This document shows positions 58,721-64,000 of a DNA stretch of 64,000 nt, piece after piece. Made by a program: the position numbers and the translations under genes. The stretch comes from Papaver somniferum (Eukaryota; Streptophyta; Magnoliopsida; Ranunculales; Papaveraceae), in assembly GCF_003573695.1 (NCBI RefSeq), contig NC_039359.1, positions 122,767,849-122,831,848 of the forward strand. Reading direction: 5' to 3'. Numbering within the stretch: position 1 is the first letter of the stretch; each line of letters starts with the position of its first letter. The notes below the pieces were generated by a model. The model had not been told where the DNA came from and did no database searches. It saw nothing but the letters and a program-made list of their open reading frames with translations.

Positions 58721-60949
58721 ACAACGCGTTTAAGTCCAGCCTATGATTCTACGAGTTTACTCCCCCTGAAGCATGAATTCTTAAAGCGATTGGTGGTGCA
58801 AATAGTATATAGCCTTCAGAAAACTGGTTTACCATTTGTAGTTTATGGAGGAATGACTGCAGGTCTTGCGCCAAGTGCACCACTAGCAATGTACACCTCG
58901 CATTTAAATCCTCCACCATTGCACAACAAATTCAATTTTCCGCTTCAGGCATAACAATGAAAGGCCTTTTGTAAACTCATAAATATCGTAGAATCAATTT
59001 CAGCCTCTAAAAGGTAACCTGCAAAACAAAAGTTAGAACATAACAAGATAATGCATGCATTATATTCGTATATGATACTTCTGGACCATAAAGTATTATT
59101 CTTACGTACGTATCAGATAGATCGATCACTTCCCACTTTTGGGAATCACATAGTATAGTGTAAACTTTAGTGGCATAATAAGTATTACCAGTATCAAAAA
59201 TTTGATACTCTAGTCTGTGCTGGCATATTCTCGAACTTCTGGCCGAGAGATATTTCAATTTCAACGAGATCTCATAGTTTAGTTCAAGGGTGGATTTTAG
59301 CGCTACTAAGGGCTCTTTAAGAAACCAAAAATGATATCATCATTTCATCCGGATTTTAACCTTATACCAAGAACATAAAATACACAAAGGATTTTTCATA
59401 AATTTCTCCTGTTCAAGTTGGTGATTATGACTTGATTTCAAGCCTGACATAGTTCATAGAGTCATGTGGCTGCCTGAGTCAGAAAACTCGAGTCCTTTAG
59501 GGATTCAAGGAATCACCAATCATAAGTCGTATCAAGATGCAATCTGAGTCCTTCAGGGACTACCATGCTAAAAGTGCACCAACGTTAGGAGAATACTTTT
59601 ACTTTTAACAAAACCAATCTCGGGTTCAGCAGGAAAACCCTCAAATCGTACTTAAAACGATTATATTACTCTCTCTGCGCCTTATCTCAAATACCAACCT
59701 GTAACATTCAGGCCTCATAATTTTACGGTGTGAGTCGGATCCGATCTTTTGCGCGTTTTGGAGATATTCCATCCTCTGTCTTAGTTTGAGGAAATACATT
59801 ATATGCCTACCAATCACAATGGCGATGTTCCTCTGCAGAGGGGTACACAACCACTATTGTAAATAGTAATCGACAATCATATAGATCCCACACAGTCCTC
59901 TAATGCATGCATACTCAACAAAATTTTCACAGACTGGTACCAGCGCCACTTCAGGGGCTTTATCATCTCCTCATCTTCAATAAGGAGTTTCAAATTTAGA
60001 GAATGTGGATCATATTATGATAGTCTCCACGAGCACTATCTGTAGTCTCTCTTCAAGAGCACTACATATTATAAGAGTGATCGGAATCTATTTTGCGAGG
60101 CATATATGAGGCTGTCACCCTTGCCTCAAGCGTGTCTTAACACACGACTTGGTCACTGCGAGATGCATGATTTACCTGCTGTGACAACTTCTTGTGTCTG
60201 CATTCTCAAGCAAGTGACGAACATAATTTCCCGGAGCTATTGCAGTTATTTGTTTTAATCATAAGTAATCTCCAACACCTCAATTACGTCCAATATCTTG
60301 GTGTGAGAAAACAAATGATATGTTTCACGCCTATTCTAGTGGCAGCCAATTTTCCTTTGATCAGGATAAATCTTAATCAGATAACCTATCTGATTGTCGA
60401 CATCTCTTACTGCAACCTTTAGGTGATGCCTGTCATATCCATGACTTCAAAGGGAAGACCTTAAATTTGTTGACATAATACGTGTCATCTTTAGACGGCA
60501 GTCTTTCTCCCCCTGGTTAAGGCGGGAGAACCTTTTTAGGTTATCAACACAATTCGCACCATCCTCTTCTGGTGATTTTTCTACCCCTGATTAAGGTGGA
60601 AGAACCTTAAAGGTTATCAACCTTGGTCACACCAACTTCTGGTGGCGGGTTGTCATGCCAACTTCTGGTGGCACCTTAGTTTTCCTGATCATGGTGGGAA
60701 TATTACTGTCTCTTTTTTGGAAACTTCTGATTCCATAATTGCCTGGTTTTCAAAGGCAATTCTTCTCATGATAGTTTTTGGGTTTTAATTGAACGACACA
60801 AAAAGTACCCAAAAATAGCTGCAGGCTCGACAAGAGATGAGACATTCACGCTGTTCCTTTTTAACGGCTAACTTCCTCCCCTGACGGCGGGAATACAGTC
60901 TCATCTTCAAATAAGACATTACCACTGTAGGGTTTTAAATGTCTTATGA

Positions 60950-61330
60950 ACAAAAACCAACATATATAGTTCGGTGACGCCATGGACCAAACACGTAAAT
61001 TTGAAATGTAAGGTTGCTTCCCAATCCAGTATTGATGGTAGATAGTTGGTCGAGAAATAAACTAAAGATGCTTAAACAAAGAACTCAACTATACCATGTT
61101 GAGTACGCACATGTGCTACATAGTTCTCGACATAATACCAACTGAAGGCGAAGCATCAAAAGCCTGTCAATTTACCATTAAAATAAATGGACTTAATTGG
61201 AAAGTTCAAAAATGGATACGCAACCACAAGATTTGCACAAACAGTTTGGAAAATTACGTGTTCATATAGAGATACAATCCAACATATGTATCTATCAATA
61301 CCACAAAGTATTGAAACTTGTCCATAGTGT
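60950..61330 (-). pseudogene. Copia integrase relic
   Basis: On the minus strand YTMDKFQYFVVLIDTYVG matches the start of the copia integrase core (usual FRYFMVLIDASTR). After frame changes, NFPIKSIYFNGKLTGF and VENYVAHVRTQHGIVEFF match the usual IKTIRLDNAGEFTS and VEHPVAHVHTQNGLAE. Stops and frameshifts occur throughout, and catalytic Asp/Glu positions are altered (NGKLT in place of NAGEFT). Further decayed pol probably extends on both sides. Confidence 0.75.
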
Positions 61331-63041
61331 AGGGTGAATAGGCCTTACAGATGCCACCTTAAATCATCTGCAGGAATGTTGGTGATTCAACGAGTTACCG
61401 CAATGCTTATGTTAATGCCACTTAAATAGCCAAATGTCTCAGGGAACAAACAACACAATTTACATCCTTATCTACTGGCAGAAGCTTCCGGTTCTGTAAA
61501 GGATGTCTATGAGCATTTTGTATTGTCTACTCATCTTGGTAAAACTTTGATGTCCATACCGACCATGCCTGAGCATGAAAAATTAAGGTCATCAAACTTC
61601 TGGCAAATGATAGGTCATCAAACTTCTGGCTAATGACAGTGTGAGATTCTACAAATAGAATTTTCATATGGCACACTCCATAAAAGAGACCATGAAAAAT
61701 GCTCATTTTTTGTTTCAAGGTGGTAATCCCAAATATTTTCAAGATTCAACGGATTCTTCAGGAATCCAGAATAATACAAGGCGTTAAATAATAATACTAG
61801 CCTTTGTACCACCTGAATGATACACGCTTTTCCGAAGTCGTTTATCATATTAATCGAACCCGAAATGGTATTTAGCATTTCTCAAAACCTCTACACGGGT
61901 TATAAAATGGTCCGAAAAATATGGGTTTGTTGTTCGCCTAAATTTGAGACAAGTATCTCTATCGTCCATATCTATACTGGATTGATTACTTCTGGAACCA
62001 TATCCTTTAGTACAGATAGACGAGAGAAAAATAGTAGAGCCATCAACAAAAACATTTGGTAACCGTAGGCTACTTCGGGAACCAAAATTTTTATGGTTTG
62101 TTCCTGGAACTCGTAGACTATTTCTGGAGCCTAATATGGATTACTACATGAAACCACAAATAAGATGTTGGACTGCTTTTGGAGTTGGCAATATCTCATG
62201 GATTGCTTCCGGAATCCATTACTTACAAAAAATAAGCAAAGAAAATAAATAAAACTTAAAACAAAGGTTAACATCAAAACACATATGGTACTAATACAAT
62301 ATCAACAAATCTCCAACTTTGTCACCTTCAGGGGCAACGAAATATTAATTTCCAAGTGTGTACATGGATACAGTCTTTGTGGCAAAAATTGCCTCAATAT
62401 CAGTTATAGATCACTTCAAGGATCACTGATGGGAACCGACTAGCATCTTATAACGCGTCACTATTGGGACCGACCGGCTAGCGGAGCACACTTTTGCATC
62501 CATATTATGGAACAATATTCCAGCTTCTGATGAAATTATTTCAAAATTTCTGGAGATTATTAGAATAAGATAAATTGAATTTTACGCTATCCGTCATAAA
62601 TGCACAATTTCTTGTTTTACCGCTATTAAAAACCATTAGTACCACAATAAAATGATAAAGAAAATTCCATATTTTCTGAATCATGATCCTTACCTTTACC
62701 TACCCGTTAGCTGACATACTTACCCATACGTAATAGTGCATACTTATGATTCAAATAAGTCGCACCCTTTAAAATTTGCAGTTTACCACCCATGAAAGTT
62801 AACAATTTTCTTTGATCAATATCACTCGCTATCCTGATCGTTTAAAAACAACTAAGTCGGTATCAAACTACCCATATATTAAACTAATGAAACAAAACTT
62901 AAATGACAAAGTGAGATATGTCTTGGCCGTGATTGGCAGCTTGATTAATTTCTCCAGCAACAAGTTCGGAGTTCCTCTTTAATTAGTAACGAGTCGATCG
63001 CCAGTACAGAGCAGAGCTATAAGCTATTCGTGCTGATAACG

Positions 63042-63402
63042 TGATGTGTGTTATCGACTCACTCTGATATTATAAACGAAGCAATTCAGGAAAATGAATA
63101 AGTGCCAAAAGGAGAACATGGAACTGAGTTCCGTTTTCATTTCTTATTCTCTGTTAACAATGTTCATTCACGTTACAGATGCCGACAACAATATATATAG
63201 ACTTCTCAAAATTGAAGTCGGTTATGGAACATTCATGAAATTACCTATGTGGCAGAATACAAAAGGTAGCTAACAGTAGTGTTTATCTTTAAGATAAACT
63301 TGATAGGATTTATCCTAATTTTGACGGCTTTCTTAATCGTGAAGTGTATCCAATGATTACTGGGGACGGTGGGCCACTAAAGTGTGACGTGTTCACACAA
63401 CA
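63042..63402 (-). repeat. 5' LTR of the decayed copia element
   Basis: 361 bp. On the minus strand it ends CACACATCA directly before the primer-binding region. Confidence 0.9.
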
Positions 63403-63407
63403 AATAT

Positions 63408-64000
63408 ACATTTTTTAGTTTGTTCTTTAATTTACAAGAGAAACATAGAAGTTTCTGGTTTAGGTGTAGCATTTTTATAACAAACCATGTTTAAAGTCTT
63501 TGCGATAGAATTTAATGGATATGATCCGTGTACCTGTCAACGGCTCCACCTGTATGGAACCTCAAGATGTTCATCAACCGAATGAATCAACGGAATGAGA
63601 ATACCATGCAAAAAAGTTCCCTTGATAGATTATTTTTAATAAAACTCTCTTAACGATCTAGTCATTTTATTTTCAATAAATTTCTCTTAGTCCTTTTGTT
63701 TCTCACGGTTTCATGCCTCCAAATCTAAGAGTCTTGTTAGATCGATGCTAGAGAAATTGTGGACAAAACCCATCAACCAATGAACCAACCATTTTAAGTT
63801 TGGCTTCTCTTAAATATAACCCACACATTTATTAACTGTAACCCAAAAATTTTAAGTTAAAATGAAAAGTCAAAAATTAAAATGAAAAACCGAACAAGTT
63901 TTAATTTTCTACTGACGATTGAACTAAATCTCCTTTTTACTTAAAATCCAAATAAAGCACAATTTTTTTTATTAATCATACTTAAAATTAATTATCAACA
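63408..64000. other. AT-rich flank, nothing recognised
   Basis: No supported gene or repeat family; the sequence continues beyond the window. Confidence 0.5.

Larger units (their letters stand above)
57789..63402 (-). mobile_element. Decayed Ty1-copia element with near-identical LTRs
   Basis: LTRs of 361 bp at 57789-58149 and 63042-63402 (TGATGTG...ACACAACA) differ at about seven positions by eye. The duplication AATAT is perfect (57784-57788 and 63403-63407). Sense is minus: the primer-binding region, CGTTATCAGCACGA on the minus strand, lies inside the right LTR, and a CCAAGGGGAAG purine tract lies inside the left. Minus-strand TATATATA boxes are at 57939-57946 and 63192-63199. The internal pol is full of stops. 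Confidence 0.9.

Overview
This window is nuclear DNA of a flowering plant, most likely a eudicot. It is AT-rich, its genes have short GT-AG introns, and most of the length is nested plant retrotransposons. The species cannot be fixed from the sequence; a poppy-family genome is only a guess.

The only convincing host genes are two tandem copies of an acyl-activating enzyme of the 4-coumarate:CoA ligase-like class, both ending in the peroxisomal signal SKL. Both are on the + strand, in a duplication with an offset of 6,347 bp (about 1-2850 and 6348-9080). The upstream copy (163-2703) has one in-frame stop at codon 312 and carries a foldback MITE in intron 4. The downstream copy (6510-8799, six exons, 573 aa) is intact.

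From 9.9 to 14.8 kb lies a tandem-repeat array ending in a canonical Helitron 3' terminus (hairpin, then CTAG/T). It is followed by a dead LINE (14.87-17.33 kb, +).

From 17.4 to 37.5 kb there are three LTR units. (1) A Ty1-copia element (17433-25978, sense minus) with 2.4-kb LTRs, only gag, and a second coiled-coil ORF. (2) A + strand solo LTR (26370-37503). (3) A Ty3/gypsy element with only gag and protease (27124-36014, sense minus, duplication GTAAC), nested inside the solo LTR. The gypsy element carries, on the opposite strand, a multi-exon ORF with five phase-matched introns of 73-83 bp.

From 39.1 to 46.95 kb a minus-strand LINE is split by a Tat/Athila-like gypsy derivative (39763-46204, duplication CTAGG). 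That element has a 560-aa ORF with a C-terminal membrane segment and two strikingly unlike LTRs. From 47.5 to 54.1 kb there is an LTR fragment, a 5' LTR plus gag relic of the same copia family as at 17.4 kb, and the RNase H end of another LINE. From 54.5 to 57.3 kb are minisatellites sharing a CCGGCATG core. From 57789 to 63402 there is a decayed copia element with near-identical 361-bp LTRs (duplication AATAT). The remaining DNA (63.4-64 kb) shows nothing recognisable. No tRNA, rRNA or CRISPR was seen.
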